DNA of 23,430 nt from IMG/VR virus record IMGVR_UViG_3300042569_000182, positions 1 through 23,430 of that record; one strand, given 5' to 3'. The position numbers and the translations under genes were made by a program. The number at the start of each line of letters is the position of its first letter. The stretch's first letter is position 1. Below are positions 13,471 through 20,538 of this stretch, one piece after another. This DNA comes from a virus. The notes beneath the pieces are model-generated. The model saw nothing but the letters and a program-made list of their open reading frames with translations. It was not told where the DNA came from and did no database searches.

Positions 13471-15192
13471 TTAAGAAACCGTCGAAATAATTTTCCAAGT
13501 ACCCGGCGTACCTTCAGTTGTGCAAACCCACCCAAATGGCTGGCCGGATGTCTGCACGTTGTTAAGCAAATAATCGCCTTGACGATATGTGCCTGACACA
13601 GGGATGGCACTAGCATAGCCCACCATGTATGGATAGCCATCAGTGTCGCCATCACCAAATGGTTGACGCATCTTGCTGTCCATGTTTCCGTTGATCGGCA
13701 TCAGCGTGTATTTGAAAATCGTGCCAGAAGTGTTGTCGTATCCAAAGGAACACGGCTCGACTTTCAAATTGTCGGGATAGGCTGTCGTAAAACTACCGGT
13801 GAAGATGAACTGGTTGTTTCTGACCCAATCAGTCGTTCTGGTGAAGTCACCGCCAGCAACGCCAGTGATGGATCGCAATTGACCAGTGGCATCTCCCTCA
13901 TCAGCAGACGAAATAAACGTGTTACCAACAATGACGACTTTTTGGTCGTTGTAGTACCGTTCAACAACAATAGCAGACCAGTTTTGCGGATTGGCTGTTG
14001 TCTGTCCATTGTCAATAAACGTATTGCCGACCACATTGATGAGGCCGTGAGTGCGGTAGAAAAGCATGCCCGCAGCACCGCTATTTACAACCATGTTTCC
14101 AGACAAGGTGGATGCGTCAGACGCTGTTTGCTCACCAATCTGGATACCTGATTCGCTGTTGTCTTGCAGGGTGTTGTTGAACACCTTGACTTCTGTGCCT
14201 GTAATTCCAATGTTGAAAGCCGTTATGGTGTTTCCAGTGATGGTGAGTCGAGTTCCTTGTATGCCGAGCTGATTATTAGTTCCGGCAGTGGCACCAGTGT
14301 TGTCACAGACGTTTCCTGTGGCCGAGCATGTGTAATCAACTTTTCCGCCTTCAGCCCAGATTGCCGCATTCAGTTCAGTTCCACGGCAAGAGTTGAAGTT
14401 TTTGAGCGAGTTGCCTGTGACGGAAATGTTGGAGCACAGCGTGACGCCATCGCCCTCAAGCACCACGCCAATGCGAATGCAGTTTTCAATCACGTTTCCG
14501 CTGACTGATACATTTTTTGCGCCGTAGAAGTAAATGCCATCCGCAAACTGAGATGCTGCGATACTTGTTACACCAGCATTTGTTTGGTTGCCCAAAATGC
14601 CGCGAATGACGTTGTTTGCAATAGTCGAATACTGGCAAGATGTATTGATTGCGGCAGTGCCAATCGTTTCAAAGATGTTGTCTGTGATGATGGTGTTTGT
14701 GCAAGCACCGGAGTAAAAACCCTGCTCAAGACCCGTGAACACGTTGTTTTTAACAACAATATTTTTTGACGATGAGCTGTCTATGCGGATACCGCGCTGA
14801 CCGTTTGTAAAACCTACACTGTTGCCAGCACTGTAAGGATTCGGAAAAGGGGTGCTTGTCCAAGTACCACCACCGTCAAAAATCAAACCTTGAATTGTGA
14901 TGTTTTCAACTGCTACGTTGTCGTCAGTTAAAAATCCTTGATCGTCTTCATACGGTGTTGTATATGTGAGAGTCGCGTTATTTCCCGTCAACGACACATT
15001 TGATTTCAGCACCAATTTGGCTGAGACAGTATATGTCCCTGCGGGAAACAACACTACACCGTTGGTCAACGAGTCAATTGCGTCCTGAATAGCCGATGTG
15101 CTGTCAGCTACCCCAGAAGGGTCAGCGCCAAAATCAATGACGTTGGCAGGTGCGCCAGTGATCATTGAGTAGGAAACTTTGGTCAAAGACAT
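13471..15192 (-). CDS. Tailspike with right-handed beta-helix, probable depolymerase, 573 aa
   Basis: The start MSLTKVSYSMITGAPANVID then FGADPSGVADSTSAIQDAID is the classical opening of pectate-lyase-3-like beta-helix spikes, which bind and often degrade surface polysaccharide. From about residue 60 to 470 the protein is a run of short repeated strands with N-rich turns (SKNIVVKNNVFTGLEQGFYS, NTIITDNIFETIGTAAINTS, NVSVSGNVIENCIRIGVVLE), about 15-25 residues per coil. The C-terminus (SGTYRQGDYLLNNVQTSGQP, GWVCTTEGTPGTWKIIS) is a small trimerisation or carbohydrate-binding module. AAGGAACGC precedes the ATG. No head-binding domain is present; that domain is encoded by a separate upstream gene. 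Catalytic residues cannot be assigned by eye. Confidence 0.85.
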   Translation of the reverse strand: MSLTKVSYSMITGAPANVIDFGADPSGVADSTSAIQDAIDSLTNGVVLFPAGTYTVSAKLVLKSNVSLTGNNATLTYTTPYEDDQGFLTDDNVAVENITIQGLIFDGGGTWTSTPFPNPYSAGNSVGFTNGQRGIRIDSSSSKNIVVKNNVFTGLEQGFYSGACTNTIITDNIFETIGTAAINTSCQYSTIANNVIRGILGNQTNAGVTSIAASQFADGIYFYGAKNVSVSGNVIENCIRIGVVLEGDGVTLCSNISVTGNSLKNFNSCRGTELNAAIWAEGGKVDYTCSATGNVCDNTGATAGTNNQLGIQGTRLTITGNTITAFNIGITGTEVKVFNNTLQDNSESGIQIGEQTASDASTLSGNMVVNSGAAGMLFYRTHGLINVVGNTFIDNGQTTANPQNWSAIVVERYYNDQKVVIVGNTFISSADEGDATGQLRSITGVAGGDFTRTTDWVRNNQFIFTGSFTTAYPDNLKVEPCSFGYDNTSGTIFKYTLMPINGNMDSKMRQPFGDGDTDGYPYMVGYASAIPVSGTYRQGDYLLNNVQTSGQPFGWVCTTEGTPGTWKIISTVS

Positions 15193-15201
15193 TTGCGTTC
15201 C

Positions 15202-15837
15202 TTATGCTGTCATGTAGGAAAAGGACAAGTAGAACCTGCCAGATGCGTTGCAGATTGCCGCGTATGTCGGGAATGTGGTTGTTGACGCATCGACAAGATA
15301 CAAATTAGAGCCGGAAATATAGACTCCAGTCATGTTCCTGACAGCAGTTGTCAGCAATGCAGCAGACGAGCCGTTATTGCCAATAGAGCCAGCAACATAT
15401 CCGGCATCAGCAGATGCGAACGGCAAGCCACCAACCTGCAAAGAGCTCGTGTCAGTGTTGTCGATGGACGTAGTGCTGATGACCAGTGAGCAAAAAACGA
15501 ATCGCCCGATCTTTGTGTATTTTGCTTGGTTGAAAGCATAAGTCACTGTGACGTTATCAAGTGTGGGCGTCCATGTGCCTTCCTCGTAATCGTCGAGTAA
15601 TTCACTTGTCATGCCGGTAGCGTGGCTGTCAGCAGAAAAATCAACACCTTGCCCCGATGTGCCAATCACCACACTTCCCGTTGTCGCGGTAAGTGATGCA
15701 ACGCTGACGGCACGACCTGCGGTCAAGTTTGCAACACTTACTTGCTTGGTAGTGCTGCTTTGAACAATAGGTAGAACCTCTGTTCCGGCAAGTGGTGTCG
15801 TTGACGCAGGCAGTGCTGAAATTTTCAAATCGGCCAT
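15202..15837 (-). CDS. Tail fibre protein, 211 aa
   Basis: The N-terminus MADLKISALPASTTPLAGTE with VLPIVQSSTTKQVSVANLTA is a recurrent opening of phage tail fibres, usually an attachment or trimerisation peptide. It is followed by GRAVSVASLTATTGSVVIGT and a C-terminal beta domain (ELLDDYEEGTWTPTLDNVTV, YTKIGRFVFCSLVIS, SGRFYLSFSYMTA), which resembles the 'EeGtWTPt' receptor-binding tip found in many fibres. The gene lies nine bases before the tailspike and nine bases after the head-binding gene, so the three probably make one receptor-binding complex. AAGGATT precedes the ATG. Confidence 0.75.
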   Translation of the reverse strand: MADLKISALPASTTPLAGTEVLPIVQSSTTKQVSVANLTAGRAVSVASLTATTGSVVIGTSGQGVDFSADSHATGMTSELLDDYEEGTWTPTLDNVTVTYAFNQAKYTKIGRFVFCSLVISTTSIDNTDTSSLQVGGLPFASADAGYVAGSIGNNGSSAALLTTAVRNMTGVYISGSNLYLVDASTTTFPTYAAICNASGRFYLSFSYMTA

Positions 15838-15846
15838 TTTTAATCC

Positions 15847-16350
15847 TTAGAAGTAAGCAACTTCAATCGAAGACGTGACAGGAGGTGCTTCTGAGAAAGT
15901 CAAAACTGCATTCACGACAGAATACGTGTTTTTTTGCTGGTACACACCATTGATGAACACGTTTGTGGAATTTTCATTAATTGGGGCACGAGTCAATGTG
16001 TAACTCGCTTGAGCACCAGTGCCTGTGAAATTTTCAATCGTCGAGGAGCCAGCGGCCAAGCCTAACAAGTTGTCCCAAGTTGCAATCAATACATCGTTGG
16101 AGTCTTTGAGAACAAATTTGTAATTGACACCAGCGGACACCCAAATTTCACTGCTGCCGGGTACACGACCTGCTGCATCAAAAACGATTGGGTTGGTGTG
16201 CGCAACATTGCCTGCGGATGTCGTGTACGTGACCTGCGGAGTGGTTGTGCCAGCGGCGTATGTGTACAGCTTACCACCGGTGAGAGGATTACCATTGTTG
16301 TCAAAAAACTGGGCACCTGCGCCGCCCACGGGTGAGAGAAAAACGGCCAT
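15847..16350 (-). CDS. Head-binding adaptor of the tail fibre/spike, 167 aa
   Basis: The sequence AVFLSPVGGAGAQFFDNNGN, PLTGGKLYTYAAGTTTPQVT and NPIVFDAAGRVPGSSEIWVS is the well-known virion-attachment domain, related to the P22 tailspike head-binding domain, normally fused to the N-terminus of a fibre or spike. Here it ends as a free protein after a second beta module (ENFTGTGAQASYTLTRAPIN, NVFINGVYQQKNTYSV, EAPPVTSSIEVAYF), the 'f.GdG.q..ftL...p' fold also seen in fibres. It probably bridges the tail hub to the two downstream receptor-binding proteins. GGAGTAACAA precedes the ATG. Confidence 0.8.
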   Translation of the reverse strand: MAVFLSPVGGAGAQFFDNNGNPLTGGKLYTYAAGTTTPQVTYTTSAGNVAHTNPIVFDAAGRVPGSSEIWVSAGVNYKFVLKDSNDVLIATWDNLLGLAAGSSTIENFTGTGAQASYTLTRAPINENSTNVFINGVYQQKNTYSVVNAVLTFSEAPPVTSSIEVAYF

Positions 16351-16353
16351 TTG

Positions 16354-16512
16354 TTACTCCAACAGAATAAAGCCGCCGTCCTCTTGAACGAGGTTGTCGC
16401 CGTCTTCAGCTAAAAGGTTGCTCTGAGCTTGTTCGCTGCCGCGACCGCCGAACAGTGCAATGATGCCACCCAGCCCAATGCCAACAGCGTTGCGAACAGC
16501 AATAAAGCTCAT
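16354..16512 (-). CDS. Small hydrophobic-headed virion-region protein, 52 aa
   Basis: The ATG at 16512 overlaps the previous stop (ATGA); the longer frame upstream is out-of-frame reading of the 100-aa gene. Residues 8-22 (NAVGIGLGGIIALFG) are a glycine-rich hydrophobic helix, and the C-terminal half repeats an acidic LL-x-EDG motif (SNLLAEDGDNLVQEDGGFIL), a short beta repeat found in several phage tail proteins. It ends three bases before the head-binding adaptor start. It could be a fibre accessory or a small membrane peptide; I cannot tell which. Confidence 0.55.
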   Translation of the reverse strand: MSFIAVRNAVGIGLGGIIALFGGRGSEQAQSNLLAEDGDNLVQEDGGFILLE

Positions 16513-16811
16513 TTTGTGTTCATCGGTTTGCAGTACACAGTGCCACCAGAAGAAATCTGGATGGCGCTCACTCGCCACAGGCCAGATGTGCCGGTGGGGA
16601 TTTTGAACGGGATTGGTGTGAAAGCAGGAATCGGTGTGCTGGCAGTTGTTGCCACAGCGCCTTCACCCACCTCAACGTAGCAGGGTTCTGTGGACCAGAC
16701 CATGACGCCTTCAGGACCAGCGGGCCAGCCAGATGTGTTGGCCGCTGTGCCTGTGAATGCAGCAGTTTGAGCCGGGAAGTTGGCTTTGGCGAGGGGGTTG
16801 AGAAGTTCCAT
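16509..16811 (-). CDS. Small beta-rich virion protein, 100 aa
   Basis: The start has AAGGAGCCATC directly upstream. The sequence is Pro/Ala/Thr-rich with short strands (AAFTGTAANTSGWPAGPEGV, MVWSTEPCYVEVGEG, GLWRVSAIQISSGGTVYCKP), typical of a compact beta sandwich; similar small proteins lie near portal and fibre genes in podophages and are annotated as structural. Two cysteines (in EPCYVEV and VYCKP) could pair. It follows the 254-aa virion gene by about 24 bases and overlaps the 52-aa gene. No known function. Confidence 0.6.
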   Translation of the reverse strand: MELLNPLAKANFPAQTAAFTGTAANTSGWPAGPEGVMVWSTEPCYVEVGEGAVATTASTPIPAFTPIPFKIPTGTSGLWRVSAIQISSGGTVYCKPMNTK

Positions 16812-16835
16812 GATGGCTCCTTGTGGGTATTGTAC

Positions 16836-17600
16836 TCAATAGCCCGGTGAATTTTGAATGAGGATGATGTTGAAAAACGAACTGGCCGAGTTGTTGCTGG
16901 CAGAGCCAATGACTGACGCACCAATACAATTTTTTTCGGGGATGCGGTACGGAGGGGAAAAGTCGTACTGCACAGAGCCGTTGTTCAACGTCGAAACTGC
17001 ACCTACGCGAAGGATACCATCAGGACCGTGTTGCTTCAAGAACGCTGTGACTGAGGTAGACCCAGAAGCTTGACCTGTGGTGATGACACCCTCGGTCATG
17101 TAGCCGGTATAGCCAGCCGGGACGCAGTAGTGACCGGTTGTGCGCTGGTTGTAGCCAGCGGCAATCAGGTCGTACAGGGTTGTGCTGACCTTGGCGGTGA
17201 TCTCGCCTGCGTTTGCGCCACCAGACCCAACTGTTGCCACGTAAAACTGGTTGACGTACAGATACGTGCGCACGGTAGATACCGGGGTCGTGCCGTCCAG
17301 AGTCACCGTTTCGTAAACGATCTCGTAGTTGTCATTCACACCCTCGATGTACACAGTGCGTGCGCCTGTGCCAGCGGAGTCATCGGCAGCGTTTGTAGAC
17401 ACGATACTGAGCACCGAGGCCACTGTGGGGTGCGGGATTGTGCCGCCATCAGGCCAGATCGACTCCTCAGTGGTGTCCACATCGGGGTTGTAGCCAAACA
17501 CGGTCACCACGGAGTGCCCACCGATCAGATTGCGAGACACCTGAAGGTCAAACGGTTCGGTGCGGCCAAAGTAACTGAGTGATGCGGTGGGTGTTGTCAT
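16836..17600 (-). CDS. Virion structural protein, 254 aa
   Basis: Begins MTTPTASLSYFGRTEPFDLQ. The protein is nearly all beta: DNYEIVYETVTLDGTTPVST, YLYVNQFYVATVGSGGANAG, ITAKVSTTLYDLIAAGYNQR, HYCVPAGYTGYMTEGVITTG and a closing IPEKNCIGASVIGSASNN. The string 'V..f.va.vGsGGaNaG.I......dlI.aGyNq....yc.VPaG.tgym' is shared with structural proteins of several marine and freshwater phages; its place in the virion is not known to me. The start overlaps the stop of the ferritin-like gene (ATGA). It may be a head decoration or a portal-proximal tail protein. Confidence 0.65.
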   Translation of the reverse strand: MTTPTASLSYFGRTEPFDLQVSRNLIGGHSVVTVFGYNPDVDTTEESIWPDGGTIPHPTVASVLSIVSTNAADDSAGTGARTVYIEGVNDNYEIVYETVTLDGTTPVSTVRTYLYVNQFYVATVGSGGANAGEITAKVSTTLYDLIAAGYNQRTTGHYCVPAGYTGYMTEGVITTGQASGSTSVTAFLKQHGPDGILRVGAVSTLNNGSVQYDFSPPYRIPEKNCIGASVIGSASNNSASSFFNIILIQNSPGY

Positions 17601-17959
17601 GCCAAAAACCTCAGTTTATAGAGCGCCGACAGGTAGACAGCAATGATCTCGTCAATGATGTTCTGCAAGGTTGTGTCAGTCTTGCCGCAGACCTTGTACC
17701 GGTTTTCCTCGATGTACGCCAGCGAGTCCTCCAAGAACGGCAAAATTGCACCGTCTTTGCGGGCTGACTTGAGCGAGATGGGGCCAATTAGACCATGACG
17801 GCCTTGGTACGCCTCGGCAAACTTGTCGGCGGCGTCCAGCACATCCTCGTAGAAGTGCCGCAGCGCCTTGTGTTTTGAGTATGAACGGGTGTTGAGGTGG
17901 ACGGAATGGGCCACATCCCGCGCCAAGAACAACTCACCCATGAAATCAGCGCAACTCAT
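17597..17959 (-). CDS. DUF5856-type ferritin-like protein, 120 aa
   Basis: A small all-helical protein with the recognisable core SVHLNTRSYSKHKALRHFYE then DVLDAADKFAEAYQGRHGLI (residues about 19-58). The histidine, aspartate and glutamate residues (H18, H21, H30, D45, E49) are spaced like those of Dps/ferritin-like four-helix bundles, and the family is known from phage genomes, where its role is not established. Its ATG overlaps the portal stop (TAATG) and its stop overlaps the next start (ATGA), so it is tightly coupled to portal expression. It could be a virion or chaperone-like factor; DNA protection by iron binding is a speculation from the fold. Confidence 0.7.
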   Translation of the reverse strand: MSCADFMGELFLARDVAHSVHLNTRSYSKHKALRHFYEDVLDAADKFAEAYQGRHGLIGPISLKSARKDGAILPFLEDSLAYIEENRYKVCGKTDTTLQNIIDEIIAVYLSALYKLRFLA

Positions 17960-20142
17960 TACATCATCCCTTCAGGTGGCATTTGACCTTGTTCGGGGGC
18001 CATTTGAGGCTGCATCTCAGGCATTTGCGGTGCACCACCAACCAGATCGCCAGTGTCCATCGCTGCGGCAATTGTGCCCATCACGATGTCCTGAATCTGC
18101 TCGGGCGACATACCGGCTTGTACAGCGGAAATTCGCTGTGTTTCAGCAGAATACGCTTTGATGTCAGCTTCAAACTGCTTGATCTGCATCTCACGGGCTT
18201 CCATGCTCTGGTTGACGTTTTGCAACATCTGGAACATGTTCTCCATCTCAGCGGCCATCGCTTCCATTTGCTGGTTTGCAGCGGCCAAGGCTGGATCGTC
18301 TTCGTCGGCCAGCACTTTGGGGTCGATGGTTTTCTTGAACCGCTTGGCGAGGTCTTGAGCACCGGGCCAGTCCATGTTCTTGACGAACAGATCGCCAGCG
18401 ACTTGCCACAACTGTGGGTTGCCTTGCAGCAACTGGGCCATGCTCTCCAGAGCCTCTTGACGCTTGGTAGCGTAGCCGGGGCCGGTGATCACGCGCACAT
18501 CGTACTTGCCGACAGCGGGGTTGTAGATTTTCTCAATCAGCACACCTTCTTGGTCCACGATCCGCTTGACAGGTTCTTCCTGCATCGGGTTCATCTTGAC
18601 GGTCGATGGCTCACCATCTTCGCCAATGATGCGGGCAATGCGCTCGGTGTCGTAAATCTTGGGGATCAAGTCCACGAGTTGACGACCAATGTGACGAATT
18701 GCACGGGCCAAGTTGTCAACGTAGTGATATGTGCCGATGTCGCCTTCGCGCTGGCGGGCCAAGATAGCTTTGCCAGAACGCTCATTGCTGGTCATGCCCA
18801 GCGATGCGTTGTACTGGCCGGTGGCCGACTTGATGTCCTCGGCAGCACCCGCCTTGGCTTGCAGCAGGCCGCTGGAGGCCATTGGAGGCTGTGCCCGCTG
18901 GGGTAGTGGCAACACCGCGCCTTGGCCGTCTGTAACGTCTGGATTGACCTCCAGATAGGGCCAGTTGTTCGTGTTGGCAGTCTTCCACTGCTGCTCGTAG
19001 CCTTCAAACTGACCGCCGTACCCGATGAACGGGGCTTTGGGGGCCAGCGCCAGCATCTCAGCTTCCTGCGACACCCAGTAGTTGTACATGCGCTGGGCAT
19101 CCTTGGCGTTGCGCACCAAGCCCGACACGTACATCTGGCCGTCCACCTCAAACTCGTTACCGACCACGCGCACCACGGGGATGTAGGCACCGGCCCACTC
19201 GCGTTCCTCGAGGATGTCGTAGCCGTTGATTTTGCACCACTTGACCTTTTTGCGGTCAGCTTCACGGGTACGGATCGGCTTGCCGAACATCATGCGCAGA
19301 GCCTTGTCTTCGGGTGTGCCCGTGAACGCAGTCTGGTTGCCGGGGTACAGGTTCAGTGTGTGCTTCTCGTACTCGATGTAGAAGTACTCAGCGATGCGGA
19401 TGGTGTTCTCACCAATCCACTGGGCGATGGACTGATCGCCCACACCAAGGCTCATCAATGTGCTGATCGGCGCGGCATCGGGGTACAGACGCTCGTACTC
19501 AGCTTTGGTCAAGTCTTCCGTGACGAAGCACCAGCGGGCATCTGCGCCCGTGGGGTCTTGGATCATGGGGTCCATGTACACGCTGAAGCTGTTGCGAATG
19601 CGCCCGATCTTGATGTCTTGATCGAATGTCTTCTCGTCGCAGTACTCCGTCAGCAAACGGATGTAGCCTTCACCGTAGGACACTTGGTTTTCGCAGGCGG
19701 TGTCGTAGGCCACGTCAGCATCGGAGATGTACTCGATGTGACGAATCACGCCGTTGAACACGTCTGCCACGTCAACATCGGCCTTGTCGTCAGCCGGGAT
19801 CACTTTGATGCCGGGACGGTTCATGCGCTGCTCGTTCGTCACTTGATGAACGTGCTGTGGCAGCTTGTTGATGGTGAGGCACGGGCGGGCGTTGATCGTT
19901 TGACCCTGCACGGCACCACGAGTTTGGAGCACGTCAGCAGGCCACTGCCACTGGTTGTCTGGGGAGCCTGCGTAGAACCGCAGATCGTCAAGTTCGTCTT
20001 CCCGGGTCTGAGAAAACGCTGACATAGCCATTGTCATGCGTGAACGCGCAACGGCCAAAATTTCCTCGGAACCGCCTTTTGACGGGTACGGTCCGTTTTT
20101 TGCCACATTTCCTGCGGCTACGATTCCGGTGGTGTCTTTCAT
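17959..20142 (-). CDS. Portal protein, P22 gp1-like, 727 aa
   Basis: Forms the twelve-subunit ring through which DNA is packaged and ejected. The size matches P22 portal (725 aa). Characteristic segments include LDDLRFYAGSPDNQWQWPAD, RPCLTINKLPQHVHQVTNEQ then RMNRPGIKVIPADDKAD, and later ATGQYNASLGMTSNERSGKA. The C-terminal part (about 630-690) is a long coiled coil (NQQMEAMAAEMENMFQMLQN) that may form a barrel like that of P22, and the last 25 residues are Met/Pro/Gln-rich (MPEMQPQMAPEQGQMPPEGM), likely disordered. Its ATG overlaps the GroES-like stop. No frameshift seen. Confidence 0.9.
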   Translation of the reverse strand: MKDTTGIVAAGNVAKNGPYPSKGGSEEILAVARSRMTMAMSAFSQTREDELDDLRFYAGSPDNQWQWPADVLQTRGAVQGQTINARPCLTINKLPQHVHQVTNEQRMNRPGIKVIPADDKADVDVADVFNGVIRHIEYISDADVAYDTACENQVSYGEGYIRLLTEYCDEKTFDQDIKIGRIRNSFSVYMDPMIQDPTGADARWCFVTEDLTKAEYERLYPDAAPISTLMSLGVGDQSIAQWIGENTIRIAEYFYIEYEKHTLNLYPGNQTAFTGTPEDKALRMMFGKPIRTREADRKKVKWCKINGYDILEEREWAGAYIPVVRVVGNEFEVDGQMYVSGLVRNAKDAQRMYNYWVSQEAEMLALAPKAPFIGYGGQFEGYEQQWKTANTNNWPYLEVNPDVTDGQGAVLPLPQRAQPPMASSGLLQAKAGAAEDIKSATGQYNASLGMTSNERSGKAILARQREGDIGTYHYVDNLARAIRHIGRQLVDLIPKIYDTERIARIIGEDGEPSTVKMNPMQEEPVKRIVDQEGVLIEKIYNPAVGKYDVRVITGPGYATKRQEALESMAQLLQGNPQLWQVAGDLFVKNMDWPGAQDLAKRFKKTIDPKVLADEDDPALAAANQQMEAMAAEMENMFQMLQNVNQSMEAREMQIKQFEADIKAYSAETQRISAVQAGMSPEQIQDIVMGTIAAAMDTGDLVGGAPQMPEMQPQMAPEQGQMPPEGMM

Positions 20143-20387
20143 GCGTCGAATACTCCGAGGGTGTGTGATTCCCTCATGACCAGAAGGTTGTCACCTTCCC
20201 ATTTTAAGTCCTGACCGATGGAATCACCAAATAGCACCTTGTCGCCGACTTTCACGTCTTTTGCGTCAGGGCCAGCGGAGATTACCACACCTGTGCCTGT
20301 TTGTTTCTGCTTCAGAAGGATGAAAAGCTCGTGTTTTTCCATGTCTGGGCGCACGATCAGGCAGTCTTGCAGGGCTTGAATGGTCAT
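20139..20387 (-). CDS. Phage-encoded GroES-like co-chaperonin, 82 aa
   Basis: Expected to cap GroEL and help fold phage proteins, most likely the coat. Strand order follows bacterial GroES: MTIQALQDCLIVRP, mobile-loop region MEKHELFILLKQKQ with hydrophobic ILL in place of the IVL that binds GroEL, TGTGVVISAGP, DVKVGDKVLFGD, and WEGDNLLVMRESHTLGVFDA. At 82 aa it is shorter than GroES (97); the missing piece is the roof beta hairpin, replaced by PDAK, a reduction also known in T4 gp31. The conserved V-K-V-G-D-x-V-x-F box makes the assignment firm. It lies between the terminase and portal genes with ATGA overlaps on both sides, which is early in the late block. Confidence 0.8.
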   Translation of the reverse strand: MTIQALQDCLIVRPDMEKHELFILLKQKQTGTGVVISAGPDAKDVKVGDKVLFGDSIGQDLKWEGDNLLVMRESHTLGVFDA

Positions 20388-20536
20388 TTTTTGGGCTTCA
20401 TTGTGGGTTTTTTGGCAGCTTCACGCTTGACCGAATAGGCAATCGCAACTGCTTGTTTTTGGGGTTTTCCGGCTGCTACTTCAGCCTTGACGTTCTTGCG
20501 AAACGCCTCTTTTGAGGGTGATTTGACAAGTGGCAC
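20384..20536 (-). CDS. Small basic helical protein starting with GTG, 50 aa
   Basis: The GTG at 20536 lies two bases after the terminase stop, with GGGAAG in front. The protein reads PLVKSPSKEAFRKNVKAEVA then AGKPQKQAVAIAYSVKREAA and a Lys/Pro tail. This 'K..S..AF..N...E..AGKpqkQAvAIAYsv.R.A' pattern is a frequent, uncharacterised small phage protein; the basic tail suggests nucleic acid binding. Its TGA overlaps the GroES-like ATG. It was easy to overlook because it lacks an ATG and is short. Confidence 0.75.
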   Translation of the reverse strand: MPLVKSPSKEAFRKNVKAEVAAGKPQKQAVAIAYSVKREAAKKPTMKPKK

Positions 20537-20538
20537 AG

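Noticed and set aside
18922-20022. 366-aa rightward frame opposite the portal gene
   Set aside because: The portal on the minus strand is a certain family member; the opposite frame has no ribosome binding site or coherent composition.
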